Positions 20,215-30,869 of a DNA stretch of 64,000 nt are shown piece after piece. The notes under the pieces were generated by a model. That model did not search any database, was not told the origin of the DNA, and saw only the letters and a program-made list of their open reading frames with translations. Location of the stretch: positions 744,001 through 808,000 of the forward strand of contig JAAXNY010000012.1 in assembly GCA_013420905.1 (NCBI GenBank), given 5' to 3'. The position numbers and the translations under genes are program-made. Source of the stretch: Collybia mongolica. Taxonomy: Eukaryota > Basidiomycota > Agaricomycetes > Agaricales > Clitocybaceae. Position 1 is the first letter of the stretch. Each line of letters opens with the position of its first letter.

Positions 20215-23200
20215 CGTGTCGTTTTGAACCATACCGCCAACGACAGTCCGTGGTTATCAAATCATCCCGAAGCAGGCATGTGTGTTGTCTTCGTTGACAC
20301 ATTCTTGTTAACCTCAAATTTGGTTAGGATATAGCCCGGCCAACTCACCTCATCTCACTCCTGCGTTTGAGCTTGATTCCGCTATCATCGACTTCTCCGG
20401 ATCATTGACTTCCCTGGGGCTCCCGGCTAAAGTCAATACGCTTGAAGATCTGGACAACATTGTCAACGCTTTCGACATCGTTGTCAAAGATTTGAACTTA
20501 TGGCAATATTATGTTCTCGATAGGGCTCAGGAGCGAGAGGCTGTCAAAGCCGCCCTGATGACTAGCAACTTTGGCGTTTGGACAGACTCTGATGTTAAAG
20601 GAAAGACTGTTGCCGAACTTGCACGAATCGTTAAGACCCAGGGAAAGGTCAAAGGTCTCGGAGGGTTGGCCTCCCGCTTTGGTGTCAGCATAGACCCATC
20701 AGTGGCAGCATCGCTAGTGAAGGCCGCACTTACCGACATTATTGATTCAAATGCGCTGGCAGATGCTTGGGTCCAGATAGTCGACGTCCTCAACGTCCCG
20801 TTATACGAGGAATGGGAGGAGGACATTAAGATCGCTGTGGATAATGTTCGGAACCGAATCAAATTCACTCGGCTGGATGAGCATGGTCCAAAGTTGGGTG
20901 AAATATCCAAAACGTACGTTTTTTAATCAATTTGTGAGTGCATCTCTTGACACAGCCCAACTTAGCATCCCTCTCGTTGAGCCTTACTTTACGCGCCTGG
21001 CTCCTTCATCGAAGGCAGACCCCTTAGTTTACTCACTCGCAAACAACGGATGGATTTGGAATGCCGATCCTCTACAGAACTTTGCCCTCTCTCCTTCCAA
21101 AGCATACCTCCGTCGTGAAGTCATCGTCTGGGGCGACTGCGTAAAATTGCGTTATGGCTCCTCCCCCACAGCCAATCCTTGGCTGTGGGCACACATGACC
21201 AAGTATGTGACAAACTTAGCCCGCACTTTCGACGGGTTCCGTATCGACAATTGCCATTCCACTCCACTAGATGTGGGTACCTTCATGCTCGATGCGGCGA
21301 GGGTTGTAAGGCCGGACCTATATGTCTGCGCTGAACTGTTCACAGGGAACGAAGACATGGATTTAGTGTTCGTTAGGGAGCTAGGAATTAATAGTTTGGT
21401 AAGAGAAAGCGGAAACGGATTTGATGTCAAGGAGATGTCGAGGTTGATATATAGACATGGAGTTGGGAAACCAATCGGTGGGTTGTTTCCTTGGTTTTTT
21501 TTTCCGGCAAGTTTTATGTACAAGCATTTCAGGTTCCATGGACAACGCATGCTTAGTCCACGAAGACGAGCTCCCCTCACCCACTGGAAAGGGACCTATA
21601 CGTAGCTGTGTGGTCAGCCCCCTTAGCGGCTCTCTGCCACATGCACTCTTTTATGATCTTACCCATGATAATGAATCACCTCTCGACAAGCGCTCTGCGG
21701 AGGACGCTCTTTCCACTGGAGCCCTGGTCGCATTTAGCCACAGTGCTATCGGCTCCGTGAAGGGCTTCGACGATCTCTATCCAAAACTATTGAACCTCGT
21801 GAACGAGAATCGGAAATACGATCTCACGGGGCTGGGACCGGAAAGTGGAATTGCGAAGGTGAAAAGGGTACTCAATGGCTTGCACCTTGAAATGATGCTT
21901 GGTGGGTTTGAGGAAGGTCATGTTCATCAGGAAAACGACGTAAGTTTCCTTCAGTAACAACTGAGCTCACTTGGATGATAATACTTTTGGGAGGTCAGTA
22001 CATACTATTCCACCGCGTTCAATCTACGACGCAAAAGGGATATCTCTTGATTGCGCATACAGCGTTTACGAAGGGGTCCAAAGCTCGAGGTTCTGGTAAG
22101 ATTAGTTTCGCAATTTCTGCCTCACAACTACAACTAATGGTTGCTAGTTAATCCAATCAAACTTCGGGGAACAAGGGCCAAGCTTGTCCTTGGTGCAAAC
22201 ATTGAAATCTTGTCATACGAAGTACCCCAAGACTCAAAGCTTCTCCGTGGTCTACCTGCGAAGCTTGTGGGGATATCCACCGTGGGCGTTTCTCTGTGCC
22301 TCGATAAAGAAGGTCCCTACACCGAAATTATAGTACCAGAGGCATTCCCACCAGGTAGCATTATGATCTTCGAAACCCAACGTCAAGAATATGATCCCTC
22401 TCTCGATTCTTTCTGCTCCTTTGGGGTTCAGCAAGCATTCGGTGGTCTGGACCTGGTAGATCTGAATGTTATCCTATATCGCGCTGACGGGGAAGAACGC
22501 GATGCAACTGAAGGTCAATTTGGGGTGTATGACGTTCCAGGACTCGGGAAAATGGTGTACTGTGGGCTGGAAGGCTGGATGCATCCTCTAAGACACATTA
22601 TGCGGTACAATGACCTGGGCCATCCTCTTTGCACACACCTCCGGGAGGGAAGCTGGGCGTTTGACTATATTCATGAACGTCTTTCTCAGTACGTTATTTG
22701 GTATATGGACGTTCATTATTTTTCACTATGTTTCACCAGTCAACTCGGAACATTCCCGAGGCTATCAAAGCCTGCGCAGTGGTTGAGGGAACGTTCAGAA
22801 CGCATCAAAGCCCACGTTCCCAATTTTATGCGTCCCAAGTACTTCGCACTTATTATATCTGAGGCCTACAAAGCTGCCCGCCGCTCCGCCGTTGAACAGT
22901 TTTCCAGTTTTGTTGTTTCGGGACATGCATTCACCCATGACCTTGCTATGTGTGCTGTCCAGATGCACGGCTTAGTAAAGTCAGCGTCCCTCGATCCTAG
23001 CTTGGCTACTCCCTCACTGGCTGCCGGTCTTCCTCATTTCACCACAGGTTGGGCGAGGTGTTGGGGTCGAGATGTGTTCATTTCTCTCAGAGGTCTTTTC
23101 CTAACGACTGGTAACTTTGAAGGTGCCAAGAAACACATCCTGACCTTTGCGTCGACTTTAAAGCACGGTCTGATACCAAATTTATTAGACTCGGTCCGAA

Positions 23201-23250
23201 ACCCCCGGTGAGCCTTTAGGATGAATCATTATTCGGTCCTTTCTAATATA
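20215..23250 (+). pseudogene. Captured central fragment of glycogen debranching enzyme
   Basis: Begins in VVLNHTANDSPWLSNHPEAG, then exons with AFELDSAIIDFSGSL, NGWIWNADPLQNFA, LRREVIVWGDCVKLRYG, FDGFRIDNCHSTPL (nucleophile Asp of the 4-alpha-glucanotransferase site), VCAELFTGNEDMD (acid/base Glu), DLTHDNESPLD, and ends in FTTGWARCWGRDVFISLRGLF and GLIPNLLD, the start of the amylo-1,6-glucosidase domain. The enzyme family normally exceeds 1500 residues; both ends are cut here. Most frames are open and introns are kept (one has a GC donor). It sits between calcium-ATPase fragments 1 and 2, so it interrupts that gene. Confidence 0.85.
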
Positions 23251-23625
23251 ATGTGATGAGTCGGGCGCGACGGGTGAGTCAGATGCCATCAAGAAGGTAT
23301 CTTTCGAGGACTGGTCCCAGATGGGGAATGATAGCGCACATACGGAGTGTTTTATGGTTAGCAGCAGTAAGGTTTTAGAAGGCGTTGGATGCTATGTTGT
23401 CATTGCCGTCAGAACGAAAAGCTTTAATGGCCGAATTATGATGGGTATGTTCTTATTTTCCTCCAGCCCTCAGAGGAGATACTGAGAATACGCCCCTTCA
23501 GCTCAAATTAAACCACCTCGCTGAATTAATTGCGAAGATTGGCTCGCTAGCTGGTCTCTTAATATTCTCTGCGCTTATAATAAGATTTTTTGTCCAATTG
23601 GGCACTAATGAACCTCTGAGGTAAG
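23251..23625 (+). pseudogene. Captured PMCA-type Ca2+-ATPase fragment 2
   Basis: CDESGATGESDAIKKV, then TECFMVSSSKVLEGVGCYVVIAVRTKSFNGRIMM, an intron, and TENTPLQLKLNHLAELIAKIGSLAGLLIF ending FFVQLGTNE. It covers the actuator domain TGES loop to membrane helix 3. About 90 residues between fragment 1 and this piece are absent and the debranching-enzyme piece occupies that place. Gly-to-Ser and Gly-to-Arg replacements (SSSKV, AVRTK) fit G-to-A changes. Confidence 0.8.
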
Positions 23626-23645
23626 TTTTAATGTTGTGCTCGCTA
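23594..23645 (+). repeat. Junction repeat, copy 1
   Basis: TGTCCAATTGGGCACTAATGA, then GAGGTAAGTTTTAATGTTGTGCTCGC, at the end of calcium-ATPase fragment 2. A near copy lies at 25886-25940, after calcium-ATPase fragment 3. Both mark edges of captured segments. Confidence 0.65.
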
Positions 23646-24655
23646 CTGTGGTTACTGACTATATTCGATGTCCCCGGCCATGACAGTACACCTTGGAAAG
23701 TTTATGCAGAGTGGGGGAAAACTTTTGGTAAGCCCCCTGAACAGTCCAATATGCACGTCGCAGAAATATTCAAACGTGGTCTTCTCAGGGGATATTATAC
23801 ACTTCAGTGTCCTCCCAAAGTCGATCGTGGTGATCAACTCTGCCCATATTGCGCATGCATTATTGGAGAAGCGAAGCGCTATCTATTCCTGTCGACCATA
23901 TGTCCCCATGGCGGGTGATGTGTAAGCATGGGTTTACTCTTTTTACTGTTTAATTAATGAGTATTGTGTAGCATCGGTTGGAAGTGGGCCTTACCGTTGG
24001 TTCCATATGGCGAAACTTTTCGTCGCCATCATCGATACCTTCAGCAATACTCTGCGAAGAATTGGCTTCCTAATTATTATTACATTCAGTGCAAAGAAGC
24101 TCGGCGGCTTCTGAATGATATTCTCAACAATTCCGACAACTTCAAATCTCACATAGGGCGGTAAAACCTAACCCCCTTGGTAGTCTGGGTTGTTTGAACC
24201 TTTTTTCCAGGCTTGCAGGTGCCGTCATAATGAATATCGTATTCGGACACGAAGTACATTCAATAGATGACGAATACCTCACTATTGCACCTAAAGGTGG
24301 TCGGACAATAGCTGCGGCTGGGGCTGTTGGCTCTCACATACTTGATCTGATTCCCCTTTGTACGTTGATTCTATCGGAAGGTGTGAGTTGATAATAACCA
24401 AATACTTAACCAGTGCGCTTTCTTCCTGACTGGCTCCCAGGAACTGGCTTTAAGCATCTTCCTCGAGGAACCAGAGAAGATCTCTCCGCAATGCGCTATA
24501 TACCATTCAACCATGTAAAAGAAAAAATGGTAAGCACTCAACGCTTTTGTAGAAATCCTCCGATTTTAAAGTCAAAGGAACAGGCCAAAGGGATGGCTCG
24601 GTCTTGTTATGTTTCTGATTTACTTGAAGACACGAATTTTCAAGATGAAGACTGA
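23646..24655 (+). pseudogene. Captured N-terminal half of a cytochrome P450
   Basis: Small exons with TPWKVYAEWGKTFG, DIIHFSVLPKSIVVINSAHIAHALLEKRSAIYSCRPY, WALPLVPYGETFRRHHRYLQQY, LAGAVIMNIVFGHEV and PDWLPGTGFKHLPRGTR, then KGMARSCYVSDLLEDTN, match the N-terminal half (helices A-G) of Agaricomycete microsomal P450s. The oxygen-binding helix I, the ExxR motif and the haem-binding cysteine are all absent. Introns are kept. The piece lies inside an intron position of the calcium-ATPase gene. Non-functional. Confidence 0.78.
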
Positions 24656-24659
24656 CTAT

Positions 24660-25885
24660 TTTGCGTGCTCCCAGGTCTTCCTCTGGCGGTGACTCTCGCC
24701 CTGGCCTTCGCGACGAAACGCATGACATACGAAATGCTCCTTGTCCGCGTCCTCGGCTCTTGCGAAACTATGGCCAACGCTTCGGTGATTTGTACGGATA
24801 AAACAGGAACTCTTACACAGAACGTTATGACTGTCGTTGCTGGTTCCGTCGGCAATCACGCAAAATTCGTGCGACACCTCGAGGACAACGCCGAGCGCAC
24901 AAACGCGGATGAAAACCCCTCACCTGTTCTCGCACGGGAGCGTAAACATCACGAGGATTTTTCTATTGACCAGGGCCACCGTTCTCTCCAGATCTCCTGC
25001 TCTCCGTGAGCTGTTCAACGAGGCAATCGCTGTCAATTCTACGGCGTTCGAGGATGTCAACCCCGAAACACAACAGGTTGCCTTCATCGGAAGCAAAACC
25101 GAGACCGCGCTGCTCAAGTTCGCACAAGAACTCGGCTGGAGCGATTTCAAGGAGACGAGGGACGCGGCGGAGATTGTGCAGATGGTGCCGTTCTCAAGCG
25201 AACGTAAGGCTATGGGTGTCGTGGTAAAGAAAAAGGATGGAAAAGGTTATCGGCTCTACTTGAAAGGTGCTAGTGAGATCTTGTCGAAAAAGTGCAGGAC
25301 CCATGTTGTGGCGAGCGCCCCGAAGGGCAAGAAGCCCTATTTTTCGGACGACGATGAGATCGAAACACAGGACATCGACGAACTGGCCGAGGACAACATC
25401 ACCCGAACTATCATCTTCTACGCCAATCAGACTCTGCGGACAATTACCCTGTGCTATCGGGATCTCGAATCATGGCCGCCTCGTGGCGTCGAGCTTGATG
25501 AAAATGAAGAAGTCAGTTTTTCATGTTTAACAAATGATGACGTTGTTAATTATTCTATCGACAGGTCCCCTATGATTCTCTTGCTCAAGACCTCACGCTG
25601 ATTGGAATCACCGGGATTGAAGACCCACTTCGCGAAGGTGTACGTGAGGCGGTTGCAAAATGCCACAAAGCCGGTGTCACTGTCAAGATGTGTACCGGAG
25701 ACAATGTGCTTACCGCGCGGTCGATTGCCACGCAGTGCGGCATCTTTACACCTGGCGGCATTATCATGGAAGGCCCTGTGTTCAGGAAGCTTACCCAGTC
25801 CGAGATGGTGGAAATTGTGCCCCGGCTCCAGGTGCTCGCTCACTCACCACCGGAAGACAATAAGGTACTCGTCGCTCCACACTTC
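24660..25885 (+). pseudogene. Captured PMCA-type Ca2+-ATPase fragment 3 (P- and N-domains)
   Basis: [20 protein letters not shown] (helix 4), [13 protein letters not shown] with the phosphorylated Asp, IGSKTETALLKFAQ, MVPFSSERKAMGVV, YLKGASEILSKKC, an intron, then IGITGIEDPLREGVREAV, TVKMCTGDNVLTARSIA and LAHSPPEDNK. The sequence breaks off before the hinge motif TGDGTNDGPAL and helices 5-10, so no pump can be made. The catalytic part is well preserved, which suggests recent capture. Confidence 0.85.
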
Positions 25886-25940
25886 TGTCCAATTGTACAC
25901 TAATGAGCCCCAGAGGTAAGCTTTAGTGTTGTGCTCGCCG
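25886..25940 (+). repeat. Junction repeat, copy 2
   Basis: TGTCCAATTGTACACTAATGA, then GAGGTAAGCTTTAGTGTTGTGCTCGC, closely related to 23594-23645. Here it directly follows the truncated calcium-ATPase fragment 3. Confidence 0.65.
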
Positions 25941-26179
25941 GTGTGGCTTTGCTGGCCCATGTTTGTTAAGGAATTGTCGATTCTGAAGATTTCTGCCTCT
26001 CAGAACTTGAAGCTCGGTATTCACAAAGATGTGCAGAACCGTAGCAAAATGGCGACAGAAAGGTTTGAATTCCAGGATGAGATCAGTATGCCCTTGTTCA
26101 TACTCAACCATCTGAGATCAGGCTGACGTTTATTGCAGAAACCTAATCTAACAAGGAGATTTTCCTTCGTAAACTGATC

Positions 26180-26345
26180 TCCAACAGCTCTGTCACCCTG
26201 GGCCAGAAGATCACGGTTGCATCCAGGGAGGGCATTGTCATGGTGCAGTTCAAGGATGTTATCAATACCATGGTGGATAAGCTCGGTCAATTTGCAAAGG
26301 CAGTTACTCGTGTTTCCCAAAGCTGGAACATAGCCATGTTACTCT
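26180..26345 (+). pseudogene. Captured HAMP-repeat fragment of a group III (Nik1-like) histidine kinase
   Basis: The frame LGQKITVASREGIVMVQFKD, VINTMVDKLGQFAKAVTRVSQ follows the repeated HAMP pattern of fungal Nik1/Os1 kinases (GDLxQKITV...LKxTINTMVDQLxxFAxEVTRV). Only about 45 residues remain. The DNA on both sides is unassigned. It is the fifth host gene represented in the element. Confidence 0.65.
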
Positions 26346-26405
26346 GCTATCTTTGAAGGCTGCGACTGTAGGAACCCAATTTTACTTTCACAACTAAATA
26401 ATAGG

Positions 26406-26883
26406 TCAAACAACTATCTTATTCAATCGAGGATGATGCCAATGGAACCCCTTTGTGTCTTGATAACGTATTGAGCTAAAGTAGATTTATTGAGATAAAT
26501 TATGAAAGGTAATGATAAAAACTCACGCCCATCATGGTGAATCGAATGAGGCTGATGCATGCCACACGGTTCTCGAATATCCCCGAAACCACATTTTCTG
26601 ATAGTCCACCTGGCCCTTCCTACACGTCGATCAGCCAATGCAAGCTGCTGCTGTGCATGGTAATAATCTTGGAGAGCTTCACGTAAATCCACAACAGCAG
26701 CTTTGACAGCATCCATCCAGAGAAGGCGTTCATCGTTAACCAACTCGAGTGTGTGTTTTGCTTCATGGGCAGTGTTTATAACATCAGAAAATTCGAACTG
26801 TGAAGGTAACATGAAAATACATGTATGAGATGTGGCGAAATGCCACTCACTGAATCAACCAACTCTGTGCTGTCACTATACAT
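26406..26883 (-). CDS. Small 118-aa protein inside the Plavaka element, three exons
   Basis: Exons 26883-26851 (MYSDSTELVDS), 26797-26527 and 26458-26406 join with GT-AG introns of 53 and 68 nt to a complete frame ending HHPRLNKIVV. The middle is a helical, coiled-coil-like segment (AHEAKHTLELVNDERLLWMDAVKAAV, LREALQDYYHAQQQLALADRR). It is transcribed away from the transposase, with about 170 bp between the two starts, so they may share a promoter. I do not recognise the family. Its place and intactness suggest that it belongs to the element rather than being a captured host gene. Confidence 0.5.
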
Positions 26884-26909
26884 CTTCTAGAGGGGAACCA
26901 CGGCTGAAT

Positions 26910-26924
26910 GGGGGGGGGGGGGGG
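26910..26924 (+). repeat. Homopolymer of 15 G
   Basis: Fifteen consecutive G between the divergent starts of the 118-aa gene and the transposase. It could form a quadruplex-like structure or be a slippage site; it may also be miscounted in assembly. Confidence 0.8.
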
Positions 26925-27048
26925 CGTGTGGTCTTTAGAACTTGGTTAGAGATGCCGTGGTGTTGGTAGATATCATACAGTTTGTGCTAGTAAACGGATT
27001 AGTGTGCGCACAAAAACCAAGTCCATTTTCCCACAGTATACACCACCC

Positions 27049-30000
27049 ATGCCTCGATGTCCTCAATGTTGCCGCTGGTTCAAGGACAAACGTGCTGTTC
27101 TGGCACACACAAACCAACCAAGGGGGTCCTGCTTTGGCTATAAAGAACAAATCAGATCTCTCTCTGATGACCTCGAGCATTACCGCCACCGCAAACGGGC
27201 CAGAACTTCTGCAACACCAAACTCCGAGACCTTGCATCTGCACGACAACGACATTGCATTCAGTACTACTTCCAAGGATATAGGAGACTCTGGTGGTATG
27301 GACATCAACCCTGGTGGCATGGATGTGGATGACTCAGATGAGCCCAAATTTTTCGTCGAAACCTTTCAAGGTGCTGGGGAGATTTTTGGTACTGGTCGAA
27401 CCTTTTTGGACCAGTTTGACAAGGACAATTTTGCACAGGAGCGGGCTCATAACATATATTATCCATTTGCCTCTCGAGATGAGTGGGAGCTTGCATCATA
27501 CCTTCTCCAGTCAAACCTGAGCATGGCGGCAATTGATAAATTTCTTTCCCTCCATCTCGTAAGTCTTTCAGCTTCCTTTGCTTGTAGGAGTAACCCTGCA
27601 TGTACCTTTTCAGATTAAAAATTCTGGCCTTTCATTCAGAACAGCAAAAGAGCTTCGTGGACGTGCTGAAATGCTTCCCAGTGCGCCGGAGTGGAAATGC
27701 AAACACTGGACGACAAATATTCCAACAAAAAAACCAATCAAACTATTCTACCGTGATCCATTGGAGTGCATTCAATCACTCCTTCACAACCCCCTGCTCA
27801 ACGGCCACATTTCATTCACCCCAATGCGAATATTTGACACAGCAACAAAGGCAATACGTACCTATACGGAGTGGATGACGGGTGATGCTGCATGGTCAAT
27901 GCAGGTATGTACACTCCATGTTGCTTCCCATACAATTGTGAACGTAATTTTAGGCAAAAATTTCTCCAGGTGGTACGCTTCTCGGCACGGTTCTTTCATC
28001 AGACAAAACCAACCTAACAGCAATGACTGGCGGCCGAATGGCTCACCCCCTTCTGTTGAGCCTTGCGAATATTGATATGAAATTTCGCATGAAATCATCT
28101 AATCGCGGCTTTGTTCTTCTTGCCCTCCTTCCTGTCCCAAAATTTCTTCACAGAAAAAGCAAAATCCGTGGTATGCTCGAAGCCCGTCTAATTCATGAAT
28201 GCCTTGACTTTGTTCTTCAGCCATTAAAAATTGCTGCTCGCATTGGAACGATGATGTCCGATCCACTTGGGAATCAACGATATGTCTACACAGGCCTCGC
28301 TGCTTACATTGTAGACACTCCAGAATCTGCATCCCTGTCTGGAGTGGCTGGGATGACGTCGTCCATCACGATGGCAACATACAAACATTTTGGTGACTCT
28401 TTTCGACATGAACCACGCATGGCTTCAACAACCATTGCTCAATTGCATGCGCTAGAGGAAGTAGTAGATCCCTGGGATCTTGAAACATATGCTTCGACTG
28501 CTTTAGAACGCTTTCGCCTTGGTGGTGTCCATCGTCCATTTTGGCGAGACTGGCCAATGGCAGAACCATCAGAATTTCTCACACCTGAGCCACTTCATCA
28601 CTGGCATAGAATGTTCTGGGACCATGATATGAAGTGGTGCATTCATGCTGTTGGAAGCCACGAAATTGACTTTCGACTTTCAGTGTTACATCCTCATACA
28701 GCATACCGTCACTTTCAAGAGGGTGTCTCGGCCCTCAAGCAAGTTACAGGACGTGAACATCGAGATCTCCAGCGTTATACTGTTGGCGTAATTGCAGGCG
28801 CTGTCCCAAAACACTTTTTCATTGCAATTCGAGCATTAATGGATTTTCGCTACTTGGCACAGGCACCCGAAATCTCAGACAAGGGATTAATCAAGATCGA
28901 AGAGGCACTGAAGGAGTTTCACAAACATAAGGATGCCATCGTTGCAAGTGGGGCTCGAAATGGCAAGAAAAAGGCAATCAAAGACTGGAACATTCCCAAA
29001 CTCGAATTCCTACAGAGTGTCGTACCAAATATCCATGACAATGGTGTTGCTATGCAATGGTCTGCAGATATAACAGAACGTGCTCATATTACGGAGATCA
29101 AAATTCCTGCAGACTCAACCAACAACCAGAACTATGAATCGCAAATCTGTCGTTACCTTGATCGTGCTGAAAAATGCCATTTGTTCAATCTTGCAACTGT
29201 TCTCCGTGACACTGGCATAGATTTTCATTCCTCAGACCACATGCCGAGTGATAGCAATAATGATGGTGAGGATCCCGAAGAATCCATTATACCCGTCAAC
29301 TCCACCATGTCTCTTCTTGCAAACATTGATCATGTCAATCCACTGGTGGGAACAACTAGAGCCAAAACTGACTATTTTCGATTGGCAAGAGAACTTGAAC
29401 ATGGGTTACATCCCACCGCTCCACACCCTTTTCGCACCTTTGTGTCTGGCAAGACAGCTATTCACCTTGTGCGCGATCCCAGCTTTAGACGAATGACCAT
29501 TGAACAGGTGGCGAACCAGTTCAATCTTTTGGATCTCCCTGGTGCAATTGCTGACTATATGTCCTTCGGGAGCACTACTAGTGATCCAGTCAGTGGTCGG
29601 TGGGTAGCTAATCAGGACTCTCCCCGACTTGGGACTGTCAAAGCACTTGAAGTCTGGACTAAAGTACGAATTCAGAACTATGCATACCATGCACTGCATG
29701 ATGTACTACTCGCCCAGACTGTAAATGCTTTTCCCCCTTCAAAGGATTGGCCCGTCGGTCGCAGTGATGCAGTGATCATTAATACAGATTCAACAAAGGT
29801 ATGGCCACATAGTGGTTTTGAAGGTGAGGCTCCATTTCTATTGTTGGCGTTATCATTTCATTCATATTCTTGATGATAGGTCACCGTGTTGCACAAATTC
29901 GGCTCATTTTTCGCATCATCAGCACTGAAACTATGACGACTTTACCAGGAGCTGATCAGTTCCTCACATATATGCAGCAATTTGATATCATTCCCCAAAT

Positions 30001-30268
30001 CAACCAAAGGGTGTCGGGATCAAGCAGGAAAGGCCCATATCCTGATCCAGCCTCAAATATGTATTGCTTGAAGCGGGCACGGAGAAGTGACAACACCATC
30101 AAAGGAGATGTGGTAGCATTGGCACGAGTCCGAACACTTGCAGATTTAATCCCTCACTTCGGCACAAAGGCTGATCCAAGATTGTCAAAGGAAACTGCAT
30201 TGGAATACAGTACCGAATTCTTCCTGAATAAATACCTAGATAAGGAGCTATTTTATGCATTTAATTAG
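27049..30268 (+). CDS. Plavaka transposase, intact, four exons
   Basis: Exons 27049-27558, 27614-27904, 27954-29823 and 29880-30268 join with clean GT-AG introns to 1019 aa without a stop. The N-terminus has a C2H2-like finger (C4, C7, H20) as in basidiomycete Plavaka proteins. Core blocks include FYRDPLECIQSLL, GGTLLGTVLSSDKTN, GGRMAHPLLLSLANI, HECLDFVLQPLK, WDHDMKWCIHAVG and LQRYTVGVIAGAVPKHFFIAIRALMDFRY, followed by an acidic linker and a C-terminal domain. It would cut and join the terminal repeats of the element. No CGA-to-TGA stops are seen, unlike in other mobile DNA of the window, so the element may still be autonomous. Confidence 0.88.
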
Positions 30269-30547
30269 TTCCCATTATGGTTTTTATTATCAAGCTCTTT
30301 GTTCAACAATGTGGACTTAGTGACTGATCTGACATGATCTGTATAGAAACAAGGGCTCCTTTATGATGATGTACAGACCTGAAACATCCACACAAAGCCG
30401 TACAGAAAAGGCCCAGTCTGTACAGGCTGAATGTGTTCTATTCAGCTCTGCACAGCACTGTGAAGTCATGATCAGCTCTGCGTAGCACTGTGAAAACACA
30501 GACGAAATCGAGAGACACTGAGGTTCCTGTCGGCTATTTGTGGGAAA

Positions 30548-30565
30548 AATCAGGGTTTGCTGATG
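30548..30565 (-). repeat. Right terminal inverted repeat of the Plavaka element
   Basis: AATCAGGGTTTGCTGATG on the plus strand, complementary to the left end except for one base. The flank to the right begins TG, matching the TG before the left end. Upstream subterminal DNA at 30340-30500 repeats TCTGCACAGCACTGTGA and related motifs, likely transposase-binding sites. Confidence 0.85.
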
Positions 30566-30869
30566 TGAATATTGGCGTCGGTTGGCGCATAAAGTCCCCA
30601 GCGTGTTCCATCGTTAGATCCTCTTGAGTGGCAAGGCCGTTTCGTTGTGGTGGCTGACGTGATGACGGTCCACACGATATGCTTTCGCCGGTATCCAAAA
30701 GCGGCACATATTCAGCGTGAATCCTCAAAATGTCTCTCTCATCACCTAGTTCGAGCTTCTTCTCCTTCCTAGACATACGTCTCCTCCAGTCGACAAATAA
30801 AGCCAAGATTGCGCACATGACGAGTACTACGCTGATAATCGCAACTCTCGCCAGAAACCCGATGTCCAT
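30566..30869 (-). pseudogene. 5' half of PPxY membrane-protein paralogue C/D, cut by the transposon
   Basis: Starts MDIGFLARVAIISVVLVM at 30869: a hydrophobic segment (residues 5-25) followed by WRRRMSRKEKKLELGDERD, equivalent to the juxtamembrane part of paralogue A (ARKEKDIELG). HAEYVPLLDTGES corresponds to VEYVVLLDRSTGT of A, and MRQPTPIFT to VEQPTPVST. The homology ends at the terminal repeat. The 3' half is at 14048-14510. The start and promoter remain, so a truncated 111-aa protein running into the element is possible. Confidence 0.78.

Larger units (their letters stand above)
14511..30565 (+). mobile_element. 16,055-bp Plavaka (CACTA-like) DNA transposon carrying captured host gene fragments
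   Basis: The ends are CATCAGCAAATCCTGATT at 14511-14528 and its complement with one mismatch at 30548-30565. The flanking dinucleotide is TG on both sides, giving a 2-bp target duplication. Subterminal DNA on both sides holds inverted copies of CTGTGCAGAG. Inside are an intact transposase (27049-30268), a DUF6532 gene, a 118-aa gene and pieces of five host genes. The insertion splits a PPxY membrane-protein gene, and excision in silico restores its frame, which fixes the borders independently. Plavaka elements are known from basidiomycetes; carriage of several cellular gene fragments is like Pack-type elements of plants. Confidence 0.85.

Noticed and set aside
19690..25885. Reading the calcium ATPase, debranching enzyme and P450 as three normal neighbouring genes
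   Set aside because: Each lacks indispensable parts, the ATPase pieces are split in order around the others, and one junction lies inside an exon.
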